6,986 nucleotides of DNA from an uncultured Bacteroidia bacterium (lineage in GTDB: Bacteria; Bacteroidota; Bacteroidia; Bacteroidales; UBA932). The stretch is taken from contig CACYEB010000149.1 of NCBI GenBank assembly GCA_902773305.1, forward strand, positions 1 through 6,986, written 5' to 3'. Of this stretch, positions 1-6,450 are shown piece by piece (the first letter of the stretch is position 1; each line of letters opens with the position of its first letter). The notes under the pieces were generated by a model. That model saw only the letters and a list, made by a program, of their open reading frames with translations, did not search any database and was not told the DNA's origin. Made by a program: the position numbers and the translations under genes.

Positions 1-1115
1 CGACTGACCTGGACGTTTTGTCGGCGATTATGTATACCTCCGGTTCCACCGGCAATCCCAAGGGGGTTATGCTCACCAACCGCAACCTGTCGGCAAACCT
101 GTATGCCATAGAACGTCACTTCCCCTTCAGGATGGGGGAGAGTTACCTGAGCGTGCTGCCCTTTTCCCACATCTTCGGGATGGTATATGATATGCTTGCC
201 CCACTGTGTCTGGGGATGCATCTGATAATATTGGGCGCTCCACCGGTGCCGGCCAACCTTATCCCTGCTCTGCAGAAGCACCGCCCGCACATTTTCTTTT
301 CGGTGCCGCTGATCCTGGAGAAACTTATCGGTGCCATTATCGGGGATGATTTGCAAAGCGGGGAGCGGCCGCCCTGGGAAGAACTCTCGCAGAAATTTAT
401 CAGTGCTCTGGGGGGCAATTTGGAGTTGCTGGTTTCAGGCGGTGCAGCCATCAACGAGAATCTCGAAAAACTGCTGGTAGATGAGCTGAAGGTTCCGTTC
501 GTTACCGGCTACGGTATGACGGAAGCGGCTCCCACCATTTCCCTCGGGCATTATGGAGACTATGTCAGGCACGAATGCGGCAAGGTGGTTGAAGAGATCG
601 TGGAGTTGAAGATTGACTCTGCGGACGGTGCCGGAATCCCCGGCGAGATACTCATCAAGGGACCGGCCGTTTTTACAGGGTATTACCGTAATCCGGAGGC
701 TACGGCAAAGGCTTTCACCTTAGATGGCTGGTTCAGGACCGGAGATGTTGCAACCCTCGAGGACGGCGGCCGTGTGTTTATCGTGGGACGTTGCAAGAAT
801 ATGATACTGGGTCCCAGTGGACAGAATATATTCCCTGAAGAGATAGAGGTGATACTCAACGAATTGCCATATGTGGCGGAGTCGATAGTAGTCGACAGAA
901 ACGGTAAGGCCTTTGCCATTATCGTACCCGACAGCGACGAAGTGGCACAGAATAATATCTCTTCCCAGACCCTTCTTGGGATTATGAAGAAGAACATCAC
1001 TCATCTGAACAGCCGTATCCCGGCCTATGCGGCGGTATCCGGTTTCAGGCTAAGGTATGAACCATTTGCCAAGACTCCCAAGGGAACCATCAAGCGCTTT
1101 ATGTATTCCGAGTAG
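1..1115 (+). CDS. Long-chain acyl-CoA (or acyl-ACP) synthetase, AMP-binding family, 5' end missing
   Basis: This enzyme activates a free fatty acid with ATP, through an acyl-adenylate, and passes it to CoA or possibly acyl carrier protein. The reading frame is open to the window edge (first full codon at position 3), so the TTG at 18 is not the real start. The 370 visible residues are about two thirds of a typical protein of this family. Visible motifs are the adenylate-forming P-loop (YTSGSTGNPKG, codons 11-21), YGMTEAAPT (170-178), GWFRTGDV with the ribose-binding Asp (about 242-249), and the hinge motif starting GRCKNMILGPSGQN (262 on), which resembles Bacteroidales fatty-acid ligases. The C-terminal motif reads TPKGTIKR (358-365), where many relatives have Lys directly after the Gly. 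It lies 89 bases upstream of serine palmitoyltransferase, a user of activated fatty acids, but the next gene has its own promoter, so co-transcription is uncertain. Family is clear; acceptor (CoA or ACP) is not determined. Confidence 0.9.
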   Translation, partial: TDLDVLSAIMYTSGSTGNPKGVMLTNRNLSANLYAIERHFPFRMGESYLSVLPFSHIFGMVYDMLAPLCLGMHLIILGAPPVPANLIPALQKHRPHIFFSVPLILEKLIGAIIGDDLQSGERPPWEELSQKFISALGGNLELLVSGGAAINENLEKLLVDELKVPFVTGYGMTEAAPTISLGHYGDYVRHECGKVVEEIVELKIDSADGAGIPGEILIKGPAVFTGYYRNPEATAKAFTLDGWFRTGDVATLEDGGRVFIVGRCKNMILGPSGQNIFPEEIEVILNELPYVAESIVVDRNGKAFAIIVPDSDEVAQNNISSQTLLGIMKKNITHLNSRIPAYAAVSGFRLRYEPFAKTPKGTIKRFMYSE

Positions 1116-1121
1116 GGCCCC

Positions 1122-1152
1122 TTTGCCAATCAGAAAAAAAATACTACATTTG
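1122..1152 (+). promoter_or_regulatory. Bacteroidetes-type promoter for the sphingolipid pair
   Basis: TTTG at 1122-1125 is followed after exactly 19 bases by TACATTTG at 1145-1152, matching the Bacteroides -33 (TTTG) and -7 (TAnnTTTG) consensus. The spacer contains a run of eight A (1134-1141). Transcription would start near 1158-1160, giving a leader of about 45 bases before the ATG at 1205. This argues against the upstream in-frame TTG at 1160 as the start. Motif and spacing are seen; activity is inferred. Confidence 0.72.
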
Positions 1153-1204
1153 CAAATTATTGCTGCTACCCAGTGTTGTGGCGTACATTATTAATTGCTT
1201 TGAT

Positions 1205-2392
1205 ATGAAGCTATTACAAGAAAAGCTCTCTCAGTACACACTCCCTCAGGAGTACAAGAAACTCGGGGTTTATCCTTATTTCCGTCCCATTGCCAGCGAG
1301 CAGGGCGACGAGGTTATAATCAACGGCAAGAAAGTGCTTATGTTCGGTTCGAACAGCTATCTAGGCCTTACCAACGATCCCAGAGTTAAAGAGGCCGCTG
1401 CCAAGGCGGTTATGAAATATGGTTCCGGTTGTGCCGGCTCCCGTTTCCTGAATGGCTCGCTCGACATCCACGAAGAGACCGAACGCAGGCTCGCAAAGTT
1501 TGTCGGAAAGGATGAAGCGATAATTTTTTCCACCGGTTTCCAAGTGAATCTGGGCGTTGTATCCTGCCTTTGCGGCCGCAACGACTATATCCTGCTTGAC
1601 GAACGCGACCATGCCTCTATCATAGAGGGCCGTCGCCTGAGCCTCGCCAACTATCTCAAGTTCAGGCACAATGATATGTCTCATCTTGAGTCTAAACTCC
1701 GCAAGTGCGAGAGCGACAAAATCAAACTTATTGTTGTCGACGGTGTGTTCAGCATGGAAGGTGACGTGGCTCCCTTGAAAGAGATCACTGCCCTTGCCGA
1801 CAAGTACAAGGCTGCCGTTATGGTAGACGAAGCTCACAGTATGGGTGTCTTCGGCCCCAACGGCCAGGGTGTCTGCTACCAGATGGGTGTCACAAATGAC
1901 GTGGATTTGATAATGGCCACTTTCAGCAAGAGTTTCGCTTCTCTTGGCGGCTTCATAGCCACCGATTCCATCACCGCAAACTATATCCGTCATAATGCAC
2001 GCTCTTATATTTTCAGCGCCAGCGCCACTCCCGCCGCAATCGGTGCTGTAAATGCGAGTCTCGATATAATGGAGCAGGAGCCGGAGCGTATCAAGCATCT
2101 TTGGGACATTACCAAATTCGCCATCGACGGGTTCCGCAATATGGGCTGCGAGATCGGCAATACCTCCACGCCCATCATTCCGCTCTATATCCGTGACAAC
2201 GAAAAGACTTTCCGCGTGACCCGGGAACTTTTTGACGAGGGATTGTTCGTCAACCCCGTGGTATCTCCAGCTGTTCCTTCAGAGGATACTCTGATCCGCT
2301 TCTCGCTGATGGCGACCCATACCCAGAAACAGGTCGAGTTCGCCCTGGAAAAAATCGAGAAAGTCTTCAGGAAATACGACATCATTAAATAA
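1205..2392 (+). CDS. spt: Serine palmitoyltransferase (PLP-dependent alpha-oxoamine synthase)
   Basis: It catalyses the committed step of sphingolipid synthesis: decarboxylative condensation of L-serine with a fatty acyl thioester to 3-ketosphinganine, in the cytoplasm or at the inner membrane face. The 395-residue protein has the full fold-type I aminotransferase set. H136 in DERDHASI stacks on PLP, D208 and H211 lie in VDEAHSMGVFG, and the Schiff-base lysine K242 is in ATFSKSFASLGGF. The TFSKS...GGF form, the FRHND segment (153-157) and FGPNGQGV (216-223) point to serine palmitoyltransferase rather than to the close relative 2-amino-3-ketobutyrate CoA ligase (glycine C-acetyltransferase), the usual automatic annotation. 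I chose ATG 1205 over an in-frame TTG at 1160 because the predicted transcription start is near 1160 and the protein then begins MKLLQEKLSQY, as Bacteroides homologues do. It overlaps the next gene by one base (TAATG), implying translational coupling. Acyl chain preference, including branched chains common in this phylum, cannot be read from sequence. Confidence 0.9.
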   Translation: MKLLQEKLSQYTLPQEYKKLGVYPYFRPIASEQGDEVIINGKKVLMFGSNSYLGLTNDPRVKEAAAKAVMKYGSGCAGSRFLNGSLDIHEETERRLAKFVGKDEAIIFSTGFQVNLGVVSCLCGRNDYILLDERDHASIIEGRRLSLANYLKFRHNDMSHLESKLRKCESDKIKLIVVDGVFSMEGDVAPLKEITALADKYKAAVMVDEAHSMGVFGPNGQGVCYQMGVTNDVDLIMATFSKSFASLGGFIATDSITANYIRHNARSYIFSASATPAAIGAVNASLDIMEQEPERIKHLWDITKFAIDGFRNMGCEIGNTSTPIIPLYIRDNEKTFRVTRELFDEGLFVNPVVSPAVPSEDTLIRFSLMATHTQKQVEFALEKIEKVFRKYDIIK

Positions 2393-3210
2393 TGTCCCAA
2401 AAGGTTCAGACAGTGCTCCTTACCGGAGGCTCTTCCGGTATCGGCGCAGAAACCGCCCGGATGCTGGCAGATGCCGGCTATAAGGTTTATGCCGGTTCCC
2501 GTCGCGGTACCGTAACGGCAGAGTGTGAGGGGAGGGTGACTCCCGTTGTGCTTGACGTCAATTCCCAGGAGAGCGTCAGGGATGCCGTTTCTGGCATCAT
2601 AGCAAAAGAAGGGCACATCGATGCCGTTGTCTGTAACGCCGGAAACGGCATCGCGGGGGCTGTGGAACAGACCAGCGTCGATGAAGCCAAGTATCAGTTC
2701 GAGACCTGTTTCTTCGGAGCGCACCGCGTAATAAAGGAAGTATTGCCTTATATGCGTGAGCGCAATTTCGGTCGCATCGTCACCGTGAGCAGTGTCGCCG
2801 CCGTGGTCCCTATCCCTTACCAGACTTTCTATAGCAGCGCCAAGGCCGCAGTGCTGATTTACACCAAAGCTCTCTCGCTTGAGGTCAAGGGATTCGGCAT
2901 CCAGTGCTGCAGCATCCTTCCCGGAGACACAAAGACCGGTTTTACAGCCGCCCGCAAAGTCACGGCCGAGTCACAAGACCGGTCGAGCGTCTATTACGAT
3001 ACACTCAAGAAGTCAGTGGGCCGTATGGAGCACGACGAACAGAACGGTATGCCGGCAAGCAAGATTGCATCCGCCATCGTCCGTCAGCTGGGCCGCCGCA
3101 GGATGGCCGCAACAAGTACACCCCGTATCGACTATAAGGCCATCAATTTCCTTGTCCGCATCCTCCCAACCAGGTTGATGCTCCGGATAGTCGGTAAACT
3201 CTACGCATAA
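2392..3210 (+). CDS. Short-chain dehydrogenase/reductase, probable 3-ketosphinganine reductase
   Basis: A 272-residue classical SDR. The cofactor motif is TGGSSGIG (11-18). Arginines R37 and R38 after the second strand favour NADPH. CNAG is at 81-84, the catalytic Ser is S134, and Tyr and Lys are Y147 and K151 in YSSAK. PG follows at 177-178. The C-terminus is hydrophobic and basic (about 241-272) and could contact the membrane. The tetrad position normally held by Asn (N-F-F-G in relatives) reads C106-F-F-G here. Its start codon overlaps the stop of serine palmitoyltransferase, so the two are made together. From that pairing I infer that it reduces 3-ketosphinganine to sphinganine, the second step of the pathway. 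SDR membership is certain; the substrate is inferred from context, and another ketone or acyl-lipid substrate remains possible. The gene ends just before a strong hairpin terminator. Confidence 0.8.
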   Translation: MSQKVQTVLLTGGSSGIGAETARMLADAGYKVYAGSRRGTVTAECEGRVTPVVLDVNSQESVRDAVSGIIAKEGHIDAVVCNAGNGIAGAVEQTSVDEAKYQFETCFFGAHRVIKEVLPYMRERNFGRIVTVSSVAAVVPIPYQTFYSSAKAAVLIYTKALSLEVKGFGIQCCSILPGDTKTGFTAARKVTAESQDRSSVYYDTLKKSVGRMEHDEQNGMPASKIASAIVRQLGRRRMAATSTPRIDYKAINFLVRILPTRLMLRIVGKLYA

Positions 3211-3214
3211 TAAT

Positions 3215-3246
3215 AACGGGGGAAGGCTTCGATGCCTTCCCCCGTT
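3215..3246. terminator. Hairpin terminator shared by the two converging operons
   Basis: A perfect 13-bp stem (3215-3227 with 3234-3246, core CGGGGGAAGGC) closes a 6-base loop (TTCGAT). It starts 4 bases after the reductase stop codon and lies 23 bases beyond the stop of the minus-strand YjbQ gene. The plus-strand side is followed by a modest pyrimidine run (CTCTTCT) and the minus-strand side by ATTATTAT. Neither is a long U tract, but placement between convergent genes fits a bidirectional terminator. Confidence 0.85.
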
Positions 3247-3269
3247 CTCTTCTGATAGCGGGAGATTGA

Positions 3270-3770
3270 TTACTCGCCGATAATCTTGACTTCGAGAACG
3301 CGCTGACGCTCGCGAACCTGATCCCAGTCAATGAAATATATGAAACCGAAATCACCGAGGGAGAGGGTGCCGTCATCAATCATAAGGGTTTCACTGCGGC
3401 CGAAGAAACTGCTGCGCAGGTGTGCGTCGGTGTTGAGGCTGCCGCGCTCAACCTCGCCGGGATGTGCGAGTGCGAACTCGATATGTTTGGGACCCGGGTG
3501 CAGATACTGGCCTTCGTAGCGGCAAGTGGGCACGATTTTCTCCATAATGTTGATAAGATCCTGCTGGAGGAACTCACGGTTGAAATAAGTTACATCGTGA
3601 GAGCACTCCTGAATCATAACGGAGCAAGTGGTGTGGTGTGAATAAAGCACGCATATGCCGTCTTTGATGCCGCTCTCGGCAACAATCTTCTTAACCTGGT
3701 CGGTTACATTGTGGAAATCGGGCATGTGGTCCTTGGACTGGACAGTTACTTTACCTTTGAAAATTTTCAT
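3270..3770 (-). CDS. yjbQ: YjbQ family protein (UPF0047)
   Basis: A 166-residue cytoplasmic protein with the YjbQ signatures: HHTT (45-48) followed by QE at 54-55, NTDAHLRSSFFG (113-124), and LSLGDFGFIYFIDWD (136-150) leading to the C-terminal strand RVLEVKI. Family members have been credited with weak thiamine-phosphate synthase activity, but the physiological role is unsettled. The protein is about 25-30 residues longer than the usual 130-140. The extra length lies around residues 84-112 (about RYEGQYLHPGPKHIE onward) and adds histidines H91, H96 and H103. It is the last gene of the minus-strand operon, 41 bases after the TIM-like gene. That gap (3771-3811) is A/T-rich with no TAnnTTTG promoter, so it is probably transcribed with the sugar genes. 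No thiamine gene is visible nearby, so a role tied to the sugar pathway is as likely as thiamine synthesis. Start ATG chosen because the preceding gene ends just upstream and MKIFKGKV fits the family. Confidence 0.88.
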   Translation of the reverse strand: MKIFKGKVTVQSKDHMPDFHNVTDQVKKIVAESGIKDGICVLYSHHTTCSVMIQECSHDVTYFNREFLQQDLINIMEKIVPTCRYEGQYLHPGPKHIEFALAHPGEVERGSLNTDAHLRSSFFGRSETLMIDDGTLSLGDFGFIYFIDWDQVRERQRVLEVKIIGE

Positions 3771-3811
3771 TTTGGTAGAATTTAATGGTTGGTTAATATA
3801 TGTTATGGTAA

Positions 3812-4516
3812 TTATTTCTTGTGGGTTTCGTCCCAGGCGCGGCGTACTGCGCTTATCATTTCTTCCATAGCGGCCTCGGGGTCTTCCGCCCTCATCACGC
3901 CGCTGGTGGTGCCGGTGGCGTCTGCTCCGGCCCTGATTACATTATAGACATCCTGGCCGCACTTGATGCCGGCTGCCTGAAGCACCTGGATTTCGGGATT
4001 CACCTTCTTGATGGCTGCGGTGGTGGCACGCACATACTCCTCGTCGCTGGTAACTCCGGTGCCGATCAGTTCAGAGGGTTCGGCCACTATGATGTTGGGA
4101 TTAAGCAGCGCGACTGCTTCTGCCTCTTTAAGGGAGTCGGCGCAGATGATGGAAACCAGACCGACCTCGTCGGCACGCTTTACGCTTGCTGCAAGGTCAG
4201 CCAGGGTCACCGGCTTCTCTGCGTGATTGAGCATTACTGCGTGGGCACCGGCAGCCTTGACCGCCTCAGCCAGAATCGAACCCTGACCACGTCCTACCGG
4301 GATAGGGTCGATATGCTGCGCCACAATCACCAGATTCTTGGTCTCGTGGGCCAGCATATAGATGTCACTGGGCTGCGGAGTGAAGAGTATCCGCACATCA
4401 TATTTTTCTGCAGCCGCATCGGCGGCTTTTGCCAGCTTGAGCAGGCGTTCGCCGTACATATAGGCCTTGGGACCTATCTCAAAGAACGGCGGTTCTATCT
4501 TGAAACCTTTATACAT
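3812..4516 (-). CDS. Triosephosphate-isomerase-like protein, archaeal-type paralogue
   Basis: A 234-residue (beta/alpha)8 barrel of the short, archaeal-type TIM class. The catalytic set is retained: K17 in GPKAY, H98 in LNHAE, and E146 in AEPSELIGTG. Phosphate-binding elements follow in AAGIKCGQDV (181-190) and TGTTSGVMRA (201-210). AQHIDPIPVG (66-75) is a further family segment. Two conserved active-site positions differ: the Asn of the usual N-x-K motif is G15, and the Ser after the catalytic His (NHSE in true TIMs) is A99. Enzymes of this fold interconvert phosphorylated ketoses and aldoses or epimers. TIM paralogues act on L-erythrulose-1-phosphate in tetritol pathways. Placement beside an FGGY kinase and a SIS isomerase, rather than glycolytic genes, makes a dedicated sugar-phosphate isomerase more likely than the housekeeping enzyme. 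It starts 6 bases after the SIS gene, with an A/T-rich leader. Substrate is inferred. Confidence 0.82.
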   Translation of the reverse strand: MYKGFKIEPPFFEIGPKAYMYGERLLKLAKAADAAAEKYDVRILFTPQPSDIYMLAHETKNLVIVAQHIDPIPVGRGQGSILAEAVKAAGAHAVMLNHAEKPVTLADLAASVKRADEVGLVSIICADSLKEAEAVALLNPNIIVAEPSELIGTGVTSDEEYVRATTAAIKKVNPEIQVLQAAGIKCGQDVYNVIRAGADATGTTSGVMRAEDPEAAMEEMISAVRRAWDETHKK

Positions 4517-4522
4517 AGTTCA

Positions 4523-5125
4523 TTATTTATTCAATCTGTCACCTACGGCTCCGCCGGGGTGTATCAGGGCGAACTGCTGCAGGGTGTAGTCTGTCATAAC
4601 CATCAGTGCATTGAGCATCGCGTCAAAGATAGCAACAGTCACAACATAACTGGTGGTCGCCATAACGTTGAGGCAGTCGCTCTCTCGCTCTATCTTCATG
4701 GGAACCACAATCTGGGACTTCTGTGCCAGGATGGAATCCAGATTTTCGGTGACACCGATAAGGGTGACACCCTTCTTGTTGCAGACGTCTATAATTGGGA
4801 GAAGTTCTGCAGTCTTGCCGCCGCGGGACACCATTACCACTGCGTCACCTTTCTTCATACAGCCCATACCGCCGTGCACGGCCTCTGCAGGGGAGAGGAA
4901 CTGTGCTCCGCGCTCTATGCAGCAGAGCGAATGGGCAAACTTCTTGGCGGCGATACCTGAAGAACCGCTGGCGCAGGTGATGATACGCGGGGCAGCGGCA
5001 AGCGCCTTGACAGCTTCATAGAAGCTCTCTTCGTCGAGATAACCTGCGATATCCGCAATGGCCTTGGCCTCTATCTGGATTGATTCCTTGGCCCTTTCGA
5101 TGACTTGTTGTCTGGTCATTTTCAT
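4523..5125 (-). CDS. Stand-alone SIS-domain phosphosugar isomerase, KdsD/GutQ-like
   Basis: A 200-residue single SIS domain that aligns with the isomerase half of KdsD/GutQ (arabinose-5-phosphate isomerase) and ends just after FALIHPGGAVGDRL (185-198), with no CBS pair. The SIS core runs from about residue 46 (CASGSSGIAAKK at 51-62) through EAVHGGMG (81-88), SRGGKTAEL (100-108) and the helix from ATTSY (146-150). Compared with E. coli KdsD residues K59, E111, E152 and H193, this protein has S55, K104, E138 and H189, so two of four are changed; H84 is also kept. It probably moves a carbonyl on a phosphorylated sugar, but arabinose-5-phosphate need not be the substrate and no Kdo gene lies nearby. 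Start ATG at 5125 overlaps the kinase stop by 4 bases (ATGA), which supports it over the ATG two codons later. A 6-base gap separates it from the TIM-like gene. Regulatory sugar-binding without catalysis is the main alternative. Confidence 0.83.
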   Translation of the reverse strand: MKMTRQQVIERAKESIQIEAKAIADIAGYLDEESFYEAVKALAAAPRIITCASGSSGIAAKKFAHSLCCIERGAQFLSPAEAVHGGMGCMKKGDAVVMVSRGGKTAELLPIIDVCNKKGVTLIGVTENLDSILAQKSQIVVPMKIERESDCLNVMATTSYVVTVAIFDAMLNALMVMTDYTLQQFALIHPGGAVGDRLNK

Positions 5126-6450
5126 ATCTGTGTTTGTTGTTTGATTTCTTGTTTATCGTGGCAAATCATAGCGGCACCTTTGGTGGCCAGTTCACCCGTA
5201 GGCTGGGGAATATAGGCTCTATTGAGCATATCTGCTTTAATCTGCAGCCACAGCGGATTGCGGGCTCCGCCGCCGGAGGGAATCATTTCGGTGACCTGCC
5301 TGTCCGGGTCCAGTGCATCTACAAGCTGTACCAGCGATTTAGCGGTGGACTCGAATATGGCACGAAGGAAATGAGCCGGGGTGTGTTCCGGTCTGACGTT
5401 CCTGAAACCTTCCAATCCTGGATAGGTGTCGCTTCTGGGCAGAGCTGTGAGGCCGTCGCAGCCAGCCGGTATCTGACACGCCTCCTTTTCGAGCTGGGAA
5501 ATGGTCTTCTTCGGCGCATAATTCTTCTGGTACCATTCCACGGCGGTGGCGCCGTTGCTGTCAAAAGCAAGGCAAAAATAGCTGCCGTTGTCGGGACCGG
5601 GGGAGGTTATTATCCCTTTGCGGGGTGCGTAACCCTCTCTGTAGCCCACGGCGGCCAGCACAGTGCCGGTGGATTCGCTTATCCTACGGCCTTTGAGGAT
5701 GCCCGCCCCGATGGCCACTGCGTGGTGGTCGAGACAGCCCAGGTAAAGCATTGTGCTTGCAGAAAGGCCTGTTCTTTCTGCACCTTGCTCCGTCAGGGTT
5801 CCCACCTTCGTGCCTGCCGGGAGCGGCTTGGAGAGCATATCCTTTCTGATATTCATTATATCCAGAGCTTCCGGCCACCATTTGCCTTTGCCGACATCAA
5901 GAAGGCAGGACATCGATGCGGTGCTCGTATCGCCTGCCGCTAAACCCGTAAGGGAGTAGACGAGATAGTCCGATATGCTCATTACAAATGCTGTGCGGCT
6001 CCAGGTATGAGGCTCGTTCTTCTGGAACCAGTCCAGTTTGGCCAGCATCCACTCGCCGTCAGGGGTGACTCCGATACCGGTCTTTTCAAGAAAGTCAGAC
6101 CTGGTGCTGAGCCGCTTCTGCGGCTCGCAGTCGTCTCCGGCGCGACGGTCGGGCCATAGAATGAGGGGGGTCAGAGGACAGCCTGACTTGTCAAGCAGCA
6201 CGAAACTGTTGGCTTGCGAAGAGTAGGAGAGCGCCGTCACTTCTGCCGGGCTTATCCGTGCATCGGCGAGGGCCAGACGTATGCTTTTCCCAATGGCATT
6301 CCAGAACTGTTCTATGGGCAGTTCGCAACGGTTGCCGGAGATGACTTTTGGAACGGCTTCCCGTCCCAGGCCATACTGGCGTCCGCCGGCGTCGTATATC
6401 CCTGCCTTGAAATATGAGGTCCCCAGATCTATGCCCAGATAGAAACTCAT
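5122..6450 (-). CDS. FGGY-family carbohydrate kinase, xylulokinase-like, short C-terminus
   Basis: It phosphorylates a sugar or polyol with ATP. The 442-residue protein opens with the ASKHA phosphate-binding loop GIDLGTSYFKAGIYD (6-20). It has LILWPDRRA (96-104), a substrate-domain segment DTSTASMSCLLDV (174-186), the probable catalytic base D241 in CLDHHAVAIGAG, and the adenosine-domain motif SGGGARNPLW (392-401). The pattern is nearest to xylulokinase-type members, but specificity is not readable, and erythrulose, xylulose, ribulose and glycerol-like substrates are all possible. The family is usually around 480-500 residues. This one stops soon after ATKGAAMI, in an A-rich tail (QEIKQQTQI), so it lacks the usual last helices. 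The stop overlaps the SIS start, leaving no coding remnant that would suggest a recent frameshift. The start overlaps the upstream ceramidase-like stop by 4 bases (ATGA). As the only kinase present, it most likely makes the substrate of the two downstream isomerases. Confidence 0.9.
   Translation of the reverse strand: MSFYLGIDLGTSYFKAGIYDAGGRQYGLGREAVPKVISGNRCELPIEQFWNAIGKSIRLALADARISPAEVTALSYSSQANSFVLLDKSGCPLTPLILWPDRRAGDDCEPQKRLSTRSDFLEKTGIGVTPDGEWMLAKLDWFQKNEPHTWSRTAFVMSISDYLVYSLTGLAAGDTSTASMSCLLDVGKGKWWPEALDIMNIRKDMLSKPLPAGTKVGTLTEQGAERTGLSASTMLYLGCLDHHAVAIGAGILKGRRISESTGTVLAAVGYREGYAPRKGIITSPGPDNGSYFCLAFDSNGATAVEWYQKNYAPKKTISQLEKEACQIPAGCDGLTALPRSDTYPGLEGFRNVRPEHTPAHFLRAIFESTAKSLVQLVDALDPDRQVTEMIPSGGGARNPLWLQIKADMLNRAYIPQPTGELATKGAAMICHDKQEIKQQTQI

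Noticed and set aside
1116..1144. Terminator between the acyl ligase and serine palmitoyltransferase (GGCCCC...A-run)
   Set aside because: Only a 3-bp stem is possible and the A-run is on the wrong strand for a plus-strand terminator; the elements are better explained as promoter spacer.
1160..1204. TTG at 1160 as start of serine palmitoyltransferase
   Set aside because: It would fall at the predicted transcription start and add 15 residues unlike the family; ATG 1205 fits both promoter and homologues.
1361..2098. A 245-codon open frame on the minus strand
   Set aside because: Antisense to serine palmitoyltransferase; the open frame is a by-product of codon use, and the translation matches no family I know.
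1205..2392. 2-amino-3-ketobutyrate CoA ligase (threonine breakdown) as the function
   Set aside because: The lysine-site sequence TFSKSFASLGGF, the FRHND segment and pairing with an SDR rather than threonine dehydrogenase favour serine palmitoyltransferase, although the families are close.
3771..3811. Separate promoter for the YjbQ gene
   Set aside because: The 41-base gap is A/T-rich, but on the minus strand has no TTTG or TAnnTTTG element.
3821..4960. A 379-codon open frame on the plus strand
   Set aside because: It lies wholly antisense to the TIM-like and SIS genes, whose minus-strand proteins show clear family motifs. Its translation is rich in Cys, His and Gly with no recognisable domain.
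5134..5943. A 269-codon open frame on the plus strand
   Set aside because: Antisense to the FGGY kinase, which has full motifs; no domain, promoter or leader supports the plus-strand frame.
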